Source: Candidatus Aquidulcis sp.
Lineage (GTDB): Bacteria > Chloroflexota > Anaerolineae > UBA4142
Direction of reading: 5' to 3'
Assembly (NCBI GenBank): GCA_020723345.1
Contig: DYJA01000032.1
Coordinates: 1 to 62,260, forward strand
Length of the DNA: 62,260 bases
Part shown: positions 24,396-32,320 of the stretch, in pieces
Layout of the letters: each line of letters opens with the position of its first letter
Numbering within the stretch: the first letter of the stretch is position 1
Position numbers and translations under genes: made by a program
Notes under the pieces: generated by a model
Seen by the model: only the letters and a program-made list of their open reading frames with translations
Database searches by the model: none
Told to the model about the DNA's origin: nothing

Positions 24396-24424
24396 TTGAT
24401 TTTTATTTGCGTCTGATGTATAGT
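24396..24424 (+). promoter_or_regulatory. promoter of the restriction-modification operon
   Basis: TTGATT (24396-24401), a 17-bp spacer, TATAGT (24419-24424). It leaves a leader of about 80 nt before the endonuclease ATG. No C-protein gene or C-box was seen. Confidence 0.65.
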
Positions 24425-24513
24425 AATAACGGACACAAGAGATGACATGTGCGACGTGAACCCCTGAACGAATTGTTGCTCGAAGCGATCTTTGCTCACG
24501 CAGGAGTCAACCG

Positions 24514-25392
24514 ATGCATCTGCAACAAACCAAGCGCGGCAGTCTCGCAACGGGCGGTCCCCAGTACTACTTTCACGATCTGACCGACCCTGTCAAAGTG
24601 TATCTGCGCGAGAAGGGAGTCGTTCCAGTGGCTCTGATTACGCCCTATGGCGCCACGAAATCATATTTCTTTGCCGTAAGCCGCGACAGCAAATTGGGCA
24701 AAGGGCAGAAACCGGTACCCGGGCAGGTGGGACACGACCGGATTCAACAAGGTCATGCTGGGCAAAGCATTGGCGAGGCGATTAGGCACTGGTACAATCT
24801 ACCGCGCGGAGACTTTGAACGGATTGACGTTGATATTGAAATCATCGAGGACGTTTTTTACGTCACTCCGCTCTACTACAAATTGGCTGAAGGCAGAAAG
24901 CAATATCCAATTCGTAGAATACCCAACGCGCTGACTTTCACTCACCACTACATTAGCCCATTGTGGCTTGAACAATTATCTGAAGTGGAACGACATAGCA
25001 AGGGCATTGTCCGTTGGTCGCTGGAAGAAATTTGTCGGGTAGTTGCAGATCACCGCCCGCAGTCCAAGATCCCACACGTTCAAGAGCCCGACCTTCTCCG
25101 GGCATCCGGCCCTTTAGCCCACCTCGGAGTGAAACTGGGTGCGTATGTGGGCAAAGGTTACGATTGTGTTGCGACTGTGCTTCAGTTTCTGCAGTACCCA
25201 GTCTACACGGTCCCGGTCGAGATCAAGAAACGGAGCCGAGACTTTGAATATCAAGAGAAGAAATATGGCAAAGAGGAATTATCGCGCGCGTTAGTCCTGT
25301 GTGCCTTTCATGATCACGAGGTCATGCCCAAACACATTGACGTTATCGAGTTAGATGCTCTTTGCGAGCATGCGCGCCATTTCGATCTATGA
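24514..25392 (+). CDS. putative type II restriction endonuclease (PD-(D/E)xK-like)
   Basis: The 292-residue protein is not recognised by family. Its gene ends in a 4-bp ATGA overlap with a DNA methyltransferase gene, the usual place for a cognate nuclease. Near the C-terminus KGYDCVATVLQF and YTVPVEIKKRSRDF supply an Asp and an E-x-K separated by one strand, as in PD-(D/E)xK nucleases. The N-terminal half (YYFHDLTDPVKVYLREKGV) is probably the DNA-recognition part. The start has CAGGAG upstream. Base composition is lower in GC than the flanks, suggesting transfer. Confidence 0.65.
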   Translation: MHLQQTKRGSLATGGPQYYFHDLTDPVKVYLREKGVVPVALITPYGATKSYFFAVSRDSKLGKGQKPVPGQVGHDRIQQGHAGQSIGEAIRHWYNLPRGDFERIDVDIEIIEDVFYVTPLYYKLAEGRKQYPIRRIPNALTFTHHYISPLWLEQLSEVERHSKGIVRWSLEEICRVVADHRPQSKIPHVQEPDLLRASGPLAHLGVKLGAYVGKGYDCVATVLQFLQYPVYTVPVEIKKRSRDFEYQEKKYGKEELSRALVLCAFHDHEVMPKHIDVIELDALCEHARHFDL

Positions 25393-26912
25393 ACTACTAC
25401 AGTACCGTCCACCCAATTGATCAACCTATCGCTGCCCAAAGGCAGAAGGCGAAGCGACATTACGGCGTTCATCCGTATTTCACGCGTCGCCCTTTTAACG
25501 TTATCCGGGAATACATCTTGCGGTTTTCCAGAGAGCGCGATTGCGTCGTGGATCCATTTGGGGGTTCCGGCGTTACCGCAATCGAGGCATTCCTCGAAAA
25601 CCGGGCAGCCATCCACAACGACATAAACCCTCTAGCCAATTTTATCGCTCAGGGCATAGCCGATCTTTCAGAAGGGAAAGTCAATTCTTACAAAGAGGCG
25701 TTGGAGCGATTGAAAGCCGCTTGTCAGCCAAAGATTGCCGAGATTGAGCGGAGCGATACCTCGCGCCTCAAGCAAATTCTGCGATCTTTGCCCATTCCTG
25801 AAAACGTGACTCTCCCATCAAATTCCGATGTGGAGCACTATCTCGATCTATTTACACCACGGCAATTGGCGGCGCTGGCGTTGCTGAAAGCCAAGATGGA
25901 TGAGATTCCAGACAATCATAGCAGAAATGGAATGATGCTGGCATGGTCGGCTACACTTGCAAAACTAAACAGAACTTTCTTATCTGCGAAAGACCGGGCG
26001 GCATCAAGGGGCGGTTCGAGCATATTCAGCATCTACCGCTACAAGATTGCGAAAGAGCCGGTGGAATTGCCAGCGTGGCAGACCTTCGAGGAACGAGCCA
26101 ATAACGTTATCGCCGCCAAGCGGGAAATTGATCATGCGATTAAACTCAAACGCGCAACCGGCGGCTGGTTCGGTTCGTTCCAAGCCCGAAATCAGGACAT
26201 CGAAGATCTCAGCGAGCAGTTGAACGATCAAGTTGATTATATCTTTACAGATCCCCCCTATGGCGGGCACATATCGTATATTGATCTCTCCACACTTTGG
26301 AATAATTGGCTCGGCTTGATGCCAAGCCCAGAGATCAGACAAAAAGAAATCATCGTCGGCGGAGAACTGCAACATACAGAGGAAAAATACATCGAACGTC
26401 TCCGGCAGAGCATACGCGCGTGCATCCGAATGTTGAAAAAAGAAAGGTGGCTTTCAATCGTTTTCCAACACTGGAACGTTGCGTACTTTGAGGCAATCCT
26501 TTCGGCGGCAGCAGAATCGGGCGCGGAACTAAAGGCGGCAGTTGCCCAAGTCGGCGATCCAATATGGTCAATGCACAAGAAGAAAAACAAAGAGTCAGTT
26601 CTCGCCGGGGAACTGATATTGACTTTTCACAAGACCGGTGCGCGCCGGGACTTGGAAAAACGAAATGGCTTTGACTTGACCGAGTCAATCCACAAAATTC
26701 TATCTGACTCAGATTCCAATTTCGTGTACGGAGAGTACTTGTTCAACCGAATCGTCATCGACGCATGGAATAAGGGCGCAATCAGTTCTCTGACGATCAC
26801 CAAAGACGAATTCACCCAAGTGATAGAAAACCTGGGTTGGCATTACGATCCACACCGCCATTACTGGTCCAGAGGAAATCAAACGCACACTCCACTCTTC
26901 GATGGTTTTTGA
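25389..26912 (+). CDS. type II DNA methyltransferase (amino-MTase)
   Basis: The 507-residue enzyme shows a SAM-binding motif I (VVDPFGGSGVTAIEAFL, about residue 55) preceded by a motif X-like HPYFTRRPFNVIREYI. The catalytic motif IV is FTDPPYGGHISY near residue 290. About 230 residues lie between motifs I and IV, a large insertion probably forming the target-recognition domain. DPPY indicates N6-adenine or N4-cytosine methylation. The start overlaps the nuclease stop, so the two proteins are made together. The recognition sequence cannot be read from the gene. Confidence 0.88.
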   Translation: MNYYSTVHPIDQPIAAQRQKAKRHYGVHPYFTRRPFNVIREYILRFSRERDCVVDPFGGSGVTAIEAFLENRAAIHNDINPLANFIAQGIADLSEGKVNSYKEALERLKAACQPKIAEIERSDTSRLKQILRSLPIPENVTLPSNSDVEHYLDLFTPRQLAALALLKAKMDEIPDNHSRNGMMLAWSATLAKLNRTFLSAKDRAASRGGSSIFSIYRYKIAKEPVELPAWQTFEERANNVIAAKREIDHAIKLKRATGGWFGSFQARNQDIEDLSEQLNDQVDYIFTDPPYGGHISYIDLSTLWNNWLGLMPSPEIRQKEIIVGGELQHTEEKYIERLRQSIRACIRMLKKERWLSIVFQHWNVAYFEAILSAAAESGAELKAAVAQVGDPIWSMHKKKNKESVLAGELILTFHKTGARRDLEKRNGFDLTESIHKILSDSDSNFVYGEYLFNRIVIDAWNKGAISSLTITKDEFTQVIENLGWHYDPHRHYWSRGNQTHTPLFDGF

Positions 26913-26927
26913 CCTGAAAAGTAGACC

Positions 26928-27153
26928 ATGCGAGCAACCAAGCAAATAACCACACTCTGGAAACCTCTGTCGAGAGTGCTGCGCGTGCCCCCACACCGAA
27001 AAAGAATACCAAGGGATCGTCGCGTTGCTTGATAGTCTGATTGACCAGGTCGGCGAAGATGAACATCATCCCTTGGCATCACTGATGGAAGTCTTGGGCG
27101 TATTGATCGAAAAGTACGAAGACGAACAAATTCCAGAAATCACAAAAATATGA
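26928..27153 (+). pseudogene. HigA-like antitoxin fragment with a one-base frameshift
   Basis: MRATKQITTLWKPLSRVLRV is in one frame; EKEYQGIVALLDSLIDQVG, then HHPLASLMEVLGVLIEKYED, is in the next. Deleting one C from the C5 run near 26990 restores a protein of about 74 residues. It matches the N-terminal helix region of HigA-type antitoxins but lacks the helix-turn-helix domain. No HigB toxin adjoins it, so it looks like an orphan. It follows the methyltransferase by 15 bp. Confidence 0.7.
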
Positions 27154-27162
27154 TCGAGAGGC

Positions 27163-27215
27163 AAAAAAAGACAGCGTCCTGTTTCTTGCAAAAAGGCACG
27201 GGGCGCTGTCTTTTT
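27163..27215. terminator. bidirectional terminator between convergent units
   Basis: AAAAAAAGACAGCG pairs with CGCTGTCTTTTT around a loop of about 27 nt. The A-run and T-run would serve the antitoxin fragment (+) and the ABC permease (-). Confidence 0.85.
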
Positions 27216-27250
27216 GTCCGCGTTCATCCGCGCGCGAAGCGATCCGCGTC

Positions 27251-28105
27251 CTACAAATCCCTCCGCGCAAACGCGCGCACGCCAATCGCGAGCGCGACCG
27301 CGAGATACCCAACCGCGTACACGATCTGCGCGTCGCTCGGCACCGATACTGTGAACATCGGACCGCTGAACGAGATGCCGATCACCTGCGCGAGCGGCGG
27401 CGTCATTTCGTACGCGGCGCGCCGCCACAACGCCTCGCTCGGAATGATCAAACTGGAAACGACGCCGATATTCACCGCCGCCTGATTTTGCAACAGCGCG
27501 CCGAACTGCTCGACCCAGCCGCCGATGAACGCGATCCCGTACAGTCCAAAGATCACGCCGCCGGTCGCGAGCGTCGAAAACATGCTGCTGCACATTAGCG
27601 TCACCGACATCATTAGCAGCGCTTCGAGATAGATCAGCGCGACGCCGCTCGCGACATTCGGCACGACGTAGCCGTCGAGCACGTACGCGACTGCCATCAC
27701 GCCGCCGACCATCAGCACGAGATAAAGTGCGAGCAGTCCTGCAAAGCCAACCCACTTGCCGAGCACGATTTGTGCGCGGCGCACCGGTTTCGCGACAATC
27801 GCCTGAATCGTCCCTGATCCGATCTCGCCCGCGAGCGTGTCCGCTGAAACGAGCGCGCCCATCGCGATCGCGAGAAAGTTCACCGCGTACAAACCCGCCA
27901 GCGTCAAAAAGTTGTTGAGCCCACTGCGGAGAATCGCGCTGGAAATTTCCGAACGCGGAACACTCGGCAGCGCTTCCTGGCGCATCAAATAAAAACCCCA
28001 AGTATACAAAATCAGAAACGCGACGCCGAGCAAAAACGCGGAGAGCAAAATGCGGCGGCGAATCGCTTCGAGGAAGGTGAGCCGCGCGATGATGAACGTC
28101 GCCAT
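27251..28105 (-). CDS. ABC-2 type exporter permease
   Basis: The 284-residue protein has six spans and an ABC-2 layout. The first span is LLSAFLLGVAFLILYTWGFY, a coupling region follows around SGTIQAIVAKPVRRAQIVLG, and later spans include VGFAGLLALYLVLMVGGVMA and MCSSMFSTLATGGVIFGLYG. It pairs with the ATPase whose stop overlaps its start by one base (TAATG). The substrate of such NosY/YhaP-like exporters cannot be read from sequence. The gene closes a possible sigma/anti-sigma/ABC run on this strand. Confidence 0.88.
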   Translation of the reverse strand: MATFIIARLTFLEAIRRRILLSAFLLGVAFLILYTWGFYLMRQEALPSVPRSEISSAILRSGLNNFLTLAGLYAVNFLAIAMGALVSADTLAGEIGSGTIQAIVAKPVRRAQIVLGKWVGFAGLLALYLVLMVGGVMAVAYVLDGYVVPNVASGVALIYLEALLMMSVTLMCSSMFSTLATGGVIFGLYGIAFIGGWVEQFGALLQNQAAVNIGVVSSLIIPSEALWRRAAYEMTPPLAQVIGISFSGPMFTVSVPSDAQIVYAVGYLAVALAIGVRAFARRDL

Positions 28106-29019
28106 TACAATCCTCCATCCGTGCCGACGATTTGAATGAACAAATCTTCGAGCGAAAGATGTTGCGGCGTGAGCGCGTACACCGCGACGTTTTGCGCGAC
28201 GAGATAGCGATTGATCGCGGGCAGCGCGGTTTCGTCGGACACGGTGAGTGTTACTTGCGCGCCGTCCGCGCGCACATCGCGACTCCACTGTTGAAGCCCG
28301 GCGATGATCGGCGGCGTGAGACTGTCCGCGCGAATCGTCACGCTCGTCGCGCCGTTGACGAGCGATTTCAGTTCGCTCACGCGCAACACTTCGCCGTGCT
28401 TGATGAACGCGACGCGGTCGCACGTGATTTCGACTTCGCTGAGCAAATGCGAGTTGAGAAAAATCGTCGTGCCGCGCGCGCGTAAATCGCGGATGATGTC
28501 GCGCACGAGCCGCCGCCCGACCGGATCGAGTCCGGACGTCGGTTCGTCGAGAAAGACAAGCGCGGGATCGTTCAGCAGCGCTTGCGCGAGTCCGACGCGT
28601 TGCAACATTCCTTTCGAGAACGTGCGGAGTTGCTTGTCGCGAAACGGCGTCAGCCCAACGAGATCGAGCAATTCGTTTATGCGCGAACGCAAACGCGACG
28701 CGGACATCGCGTAGAGCCGTCCGTGCAAATCCAAGAATTCGCGCGCGGAAAGCCAATCGTGAAAACGAAAATGCTCCGGCAGAAATCCGATGCGCGCGCG
28801 CACCGCGCGGTCGCCGAGCGGCGCACCGAGCAGCATCGCGCTCCCCGCCGTCGGCGCGACGAGACCGAGCAGCATTTTGATCGAAGTCGTTTTGCCTGCG
28901 CCGTTCGGTCCCAAAAAGCCGAAAACTTCGCCTTGTGTAACCTGAAGCGTCAATCCGCGTACGGCGACGTTCTCGTCGAATTCTTTGCGGAGGTTGATAG
29001 TTTCGATTGCGTGAGTCAT
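28105..29019 (-). CDS. ABC transporter ATP-binding protein
   Basis: The 304-residue ATPase has all the motifs: Walker A GPNGAGKTTSIKMLLG, signature FSKGMLQRVGLAQALL, Walker B LVFLDEPTSGLDPVG and the switch His in LNSHLLSEVE. The C-terminal 80 residues form the DUF4162-like extension found in exporters of the CcmA/DrrA type. It functions with the downstream permease. The C-terminal region was probably shaped for regulation, as the last residues (VGTDGGL) are coupled to the permease start. Confidence 0.94.
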   Translation of the reverse strand: MTHAIETINLRKEFDENVAVRGLTLQVTQGEVFGFLGPNGAGKTTSIKMLLGLVAPTAGSAMLLGAPLGDRAVRARIGFLPEHFRFHDWLSAREFLDLHGRLYAMSASRLRSRINELLDLVGLTPFRDKQLRTFSKGMLQRVGLAQALLNDPALVFLDEPTSGLDPVGRRLVRDIIRDLRARGTTIFLNSHLLSEVEITCDRVAFIKHGEVLRVSELKSLVNGATSVTIRADSLTPPIIAGLQQWSRDVRADGAQVTLTVSDETALPAINRYLVAQNVAVYALTPQHLSLEDLFIQIVGTDGGL

Positions 29020-29112
29020 GTAGTCAGGTAGTCACGTAGTCAGATAGTCGCGTGGTCGAATAGTCAGGTCGTTGACTACCTGACTATTCGACTATTCGAC
29101 TACACGACTATT
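29020..29112. repeat. GTAGTCAGGTAGTC iterated-word inverted repeat
   Basis: Six to seven GTAGTCA-like words are followed by as many complementary words (ACTACCTGACTATTCGACT). It fills the gap between the anti-sigma gene stop and the ATPase start and overlaps the anti-sigma stop codon. Confidence 0.8.
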
Positions 29113-30271
29113 TGAGCGAGTTCGCCATTGCCAGCGCGTTCGCCGTGTCGCCGAAACCGCTGATCGCGTAGATGATGCCGTTCTTCACCCACACCAACGC
29201 GTATTGCGAATGATCGACCGCGCGTTCGATCAGATAGCCGTTCACGCCGTCCACGCTGATCGTTTTGTACTGCGTCGCGTTGCGCGGAATGGGAATCACG
29301 AGCGTGCTCGTCCAATCCACGGTTTGCGCGTACGCGCGCGCTTGCTCTTTCGTCATACCGGTGAATTGCAGACCCAGTTCGGCGAGTTGCGCGATGTCGA
29401 GATTCGGCGGCGCATCGATGACCGGACTCGGAATCTCAGTCAGGACGATACAGTCGCGCATCGTGCGCGCCGCCGCGTCACTCGATTCCAGCGTGTCCTT
29501 GTTCAACTTGGGACACTGACCGTACCCGGCGGTGATCGCCGCGGGAATCGTCACTTTAATCTGCGCGCCGTCAATCGAGGCAGGCAATTTCAAATTACTC
29601 GCGCCTGCATCGTTGAGCATCGCCTGCGCGCGCGCGCGATTCACGATCAATTGAAATGCTCCGCCGTCTTGAACCGTCAACTGTGGCGCATCCTTACGAT
29701 TCGTCGGCAAGCGCGCCGCGAAACCGGCGAGTTTGCTTGCCTCCGCCGCGTTCGCCGCCGGGCGCGGAGCGACGGGCTGCTTGGTGACCGTCATCGAATC
29801 GGACAGCAGTTGGCTGATTTGTTTGCTGAGTTGCGTGCCGCCGCTCAGTTCGCTAAAGCGCGTCGGGTCAATGCTCACGACCGAAATTTTCGAGACGCGG
29901 AATTGCGCGAGCAAACTCTCCGCCGCGGCGCGGACGGGTGGAAACGTCATCGAGATCGCCGCGAGTGCGACGAGTCCAACCATCGCCCACGCCAAACGAT
30001 ACTTGGGGCTAAACATTCTTTGCATCAGAGGAATCTCCTTTCGTTCGCGTTGTGATTTGAAGCGGGCAAGCGCGATCTGGGGAGAGATCATTCTTTGTGA
30101 CGATTCGAGCGCGGCGAAACTTGCAGCGACACGCCCGGCGCGTTGCGCGATTTCGTCGCGACGCGTACGACACTCGGCGCACGACGCGAGATGATCGTCC
30201 ACACCGACGCGTTCCGCTTCGGCGAGCGCGCGATCGAGATACGCGCGCAGTTGTCCATCATTAAGGTGCAT
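29108..30271 (-). CDS. zinc-finger anti-sigma factor (membrane-anchored)
   Basis: The 387-residue protein starts with a zf-HC2/ZAS domain (HLNDGQLRAYLDRALAEAER, then DDHLASCAECR with the H-x3-C-x2-C site). A linker and one membrane span follow (LAWAMVGLVALAAISMTFP, about residue 100), with an extracytoplasmic sensor domain of about 270 residues of unknown fold. Such proteins hold an ECF sigma factor until a cell-envelope signal is received. The matching sigma gene lies directly upstream, separated by a dispersed element. The start has AGGAGGATC upstream. Confidence 0.88.
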   Translation of the reverse strand: MHLNDGQLRAYLDRALAEAERVGVDDHLASCAECRTRRDEIAQRAGRVAASFAALESSQRMISPQIALARFKSQRERKEIPLMQRMFSPKYRLAWAMVGLVALAAISMTFPPVRAAAESLLAQFRVSKISVVSIDPTRFSELSGGTQLSKQISQLLSDSMTVTKQPVAPRPAANAAEASKLAGFAARLPTNRKDAPQLTVQDGGAFQLIVNRARAQAMLNDAGASNLKLPASIDGAQIKVTIPAAITAGYGQCPKLNKDTLESSDAAARTMRDCIVLTEIPSPVIDAPPNLDIAQLAELGLQFTGMTKEQARAYAQTVDWTSTLVIPIPRNATQYKTISVDGVNGYLIERAVDHSQYALVWVKNGIIYAISGFGDTANALAMANSLK

Positions 30272-30290
30272 TTTGATCCTCCTGCCATCT

Positions 30291-30518
30291 TGTCATTTCG
30301 AGACTACATACCGCCGCGCGGTATGTTCGCACTCAGAAACGCGCGTAGTTTGTAGTAAGCGACGCAGCGAAGTTCGCGGAGTCGCGTCTGCCAGCGACAA
30401 CGGCACTCCGCTCCGCTACGTGCCGGACTACCAACGCAAGTTTCTGGGTAGCGGCGCGAGAAATCTCGGTTTTGCATCAGGAGATTTCTCGCAACAAAAA
30501 TCGTTGCTCGAAATGACA
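30291..30518. repeat. TGTCATTTCGAG...CTCGAAATGACA element, 228 bp
   Basis: Perfect 12-bp terminal inverted repeats bound the element. Inside are GCGAGAAATCTC/GAGATTTCTCGC arms and a TGCCAGCGACAACGGC segment. It separates the sigma and anti-sigma genes and occupies nearly the whole gap. Confidence 0.8.
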
Positions 30519-30521
30519 GTG

Positions 30522-31106
30522 TCACTCCTGTTGCCGATAGCGCGATTCGAATTCGCGTTCGGCGCGGGCAAGGAGCGTGCCGACGGATGTGGGTGCGATG
30601 TCGAGCGCGGCGGCGAGTTCGGCGTACGACAAACCGGAGTACCGGAGCGTCAGTAGTTGCGCTTGCCGCGCGTCCATCGTGCCGAGAACTGCGCGTACGC
30701 GCGCGCGTTCCTCTTCATCGGCGACGGCTTGCGCGGGATCGCTCACTTTGCTTTCGATGTCCCATCTGCCCGCGTCGAGTTCGTGCCGCTGCCGGCGCTT
30801 GCGAGCACGCAACGCGTTCAGACCCAGGTTCGTCGCGACGCGGTACAGCCAGCCGCCGAGATTCGCGTCGTCGCGCGTCCTTCGACTGTCCCCTTCGACT
30901 CCGCTCAGGGCATGGCTCAGGATGCGCTGGTGCAGCCGCCAGAACGTTTCGAGCGCGAGGTCTTGCGCTTCCGCGTGATCGCCGACGAGGCGCATGAGCA
31001 CGCGACAGACCGGCGTCCAGTGTTCGAGGAACGTCGCGTCGAACTGCGCGGTCGTGCTGTTGGCTTGCCGCGCCCCGTTTGGAATCGCGCGCGCTTTGTT
31101 TGTCGT
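30522..31106 (-). CDS. ECF-type RNA polymerase sigma factor with in-frame repeat insertion
   Basis: The 194-residue protein has region 2 (CRVLMRLVGDHAEAQDLALE, WLYRVATNLGLNALRARKR) and region 4 (ARQAQLLTLRYSGLSYAELA, ALDIAPTSVGTLLARAER). Between the region 2 helices lies LSHALSGVEGDSRRTRDD, encoded by a dispersed CCTGAGCGGAGTCGAAGG-type repeat carried in frame (30879-30930). It may lengthen the loop between core-binding helices. The GTG at 31106 is preferred, with GGGAGG 14 bp upstream; an ATG at 31211 would overlap the integrase gene. It is regulated by the anti-sigma gene that follows. Confidence 0.82.
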   Translation of the reverse strand, partial: TTNKARAIPNGARQANSTTAQFDATFLEHWTPVCRVLMRLVGDHAEAQDLALETFWRLHQRILSHALSGVEGDSRRTRDDANLGGWLYRVATNLGLNALRARKRRQRHELDAGRWDIESKVSDPAQAVADEEERARVRAVLGTMDARQAQLLTLRYSGLSYAELAAALDIAPTSVGTLLARAEREFESRYRQQE

Positions 31107-31207
31107 CACGATAGTCGTTTGATCCTCCCGGGCAGCGTCTTTGCCGCTTCTACTCACTAAACACCGCCCGGCGTGGAAATGTGACAAGGAAACCAGAACG
31201 GAGATCG

Positions 31208-32197
31208 TCAATCCAGCGGGCTGCGAACAGCCAGTCCACCGCGATTGAGAACGTGCGTATAGATCATCGTCGTCTTGACGTCCTTGTGTCCGAGCAATTC
31301 TTGAATCGTCCGGATGTCATAACCGTTTTGAAGCAAGTGCGTGGCGAAAGAATGTCGAAAAGTGTGCGGAGTGACGTGCTTGTTTATTTTCGCTTGACGC
31401 GCGGCTTCTTTGATCGCTTTTTGGACAGCGGTTTCGTGCAGATGGTGACGACGCGTGATTTTTGTCTCCCTTTCTACGAAAAGCGAAGAAGCAGGAAAGA
31501 CGTATTGCCACATCCACTCCTTGCTGGCATTTGGATATTTGCGCGCCAGGGCAAATGGCAAATAGACTGCACCGAATCCTTTCTCCAAATCTTTTTCATG
31601 AATCGTTCTGACGCGCTGCAGGTGAAGTTGTAACGGCTGAACGACACTATCGGGCAAAATGGTATAGCGGTCGTTTTCGCCTTTGCCGTCGCGCACGATG
31701 ATTTGATGATTGGCGAAATCAATATCCTTGACGCGCAGGCGCAAGGTTTCCATCACGCGCAAACCGCCGCCATACATGATCTGCGCGACGATTTTATAAA
31801 CGCCGGTCAGATTGGAAATAACTGCTTTGGCTTCTTCTTTCGATAGGACGACAGGGACGGTTTTCGTTCTTTGCGGACGGAATTCGGCAAGATTGGATTC
31901 GTCGAGCGGAATATGCAGAACATGCCGATAGAGGAAGAGGATCGCGCTCAATGCTTGGTTTTGGGTAGACGCGGAAACCTTTTTCTCCGTAACCAGGTGG
32001 GTGATATACTGTCGGATTTCAGGGGCGCCCATTTCTTTGGGATGGCGCTTGTTGTGAAAAAGAATATACGAGAGCACCCAGAAAACGTAGGTTTTTTCGG
32101 TGCGCTGGGAATATTGCTTGAGGCGAAGCGCATCGCGATATTGATCCAGTAATTTTTTCCCTTGCGGGGACGCTGTAGATGGGTTCGATTGATTCAT
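31208..32197 (-). CDS. intI: integron integrase
   Basis: The 329-residue tyrosine recombinase has all catalytic residues: Arg147 (GGLRVMETL), His278/Arg281 ([12 protein letters not shown]), His304 (LLGHKDV) and Tyr313 (TMIYTH). The integron-specific extra domain that separates IntI from XerC/D is present: [13 protein letters not shown] and [15 protein letters not shown], about residues 225-262. The ending [14 protein letters not shown] is also IntI-like. It faces away from the cassette, as in standard integrons. The start has GGGAAAGG upstream. Nothing suggests inactivation. Confidence 0.96.
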   Translation of the reverse strand: MNQSNPSTASPQGKKLLDQYRDALRLKQYSQRTEKTYVFWVLSYILFHNKRHPKEMGAPEIRQYITHLVTEKKVSASTQNQALSAILFLYRHVLHIPLDESNLAEFRPQRTKTVPVVLSKEEAKAVISNLTGVYKIVAQIMYGGGLRVMETLRLRVKDIDFANHQIIVRDGKGENDRYTILPDSVVQPLQLHLQRVRTIHEKDLEKGFGAVYLPFALARKYPNASKEWMWQYVFPASSLFVERETKITRRHHLHETAVQKAIKEAARQAKINKHVTPHTFRHSFATHLLQNGYDIRTIQELLGHKDVKTTMIYTHVLNRGGLAVRSPLD

Positions 32198-32201
32198 GGT
32201 A

Positions 32202-32229
32202 TTGCCTTTCCCAAGAGTTGTGGTATAAT
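32202..32229 (+). promoter_or_regulatory. candidate cassette promoter (Pc)
   Basis: TTGCCT (32202-32207), a 16-bp spacer and perfect TATAAT (32224-32229) point toward the cassette. The site lies just upstream of the intI start, where Pc-type promoters are found. Confidence 0.6.
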
Positions 32230-32242
32230 CTGCCCATAGTCC

Positions 32243-32270
32243 ATTATACAGAAAAAATTCTGTATAACAA
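32243..32270 (-). promoter_or_regulatory. intI promoter overlapped by a 10-bp-arm palindrome
   Basis: On the minus strand TTGTTA (32270-32265), a 16-bp spacer and TATAAT (32248-32243). The palindrome TTATACAGAA-aaaa-TTCTGTATAA (32244-32267) covers the spacer and most of the -10 box, as an operator would. Confidence 0.65.
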
Positions 32271-32283
32271 CCCCCAGCGGCAT

Positions 32284-32320
32284 CTTATGCGGAAACGTTC
32301 CGCATAAGCAGTAGTTGGGC
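32284..32320 (+). other. attI half-site with adjacent 11-bp palindrome
   Basis: CTTATGCGGAA-acg-TTCCGCATAAG (32284-32308) is followed 5 bp later by the recombination core GTTGGGC (32314-32320, GTTRRRY consensus). The crossover falls between G32314 and T32315. Confidence 0.75.

Noticed and set aside
29020-29112. Intergenic word arrays as CRISPR arrays
   Set aside because: Units are 6-20 nt and imperfect, no constant-length spacers separate them, the second half is the complement of the first, and no cas genes are present.
32244-32267. Possible LexA (SOS) box over the intI promoter
   Set aside because: The palindrome has ACAG-N6-CTGT, whereas the E. coli-type box is CTGT-N8-ACAG and the Gram-positive box is CGAAC-N4-GTTCG. 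It remains an unidentified operator.
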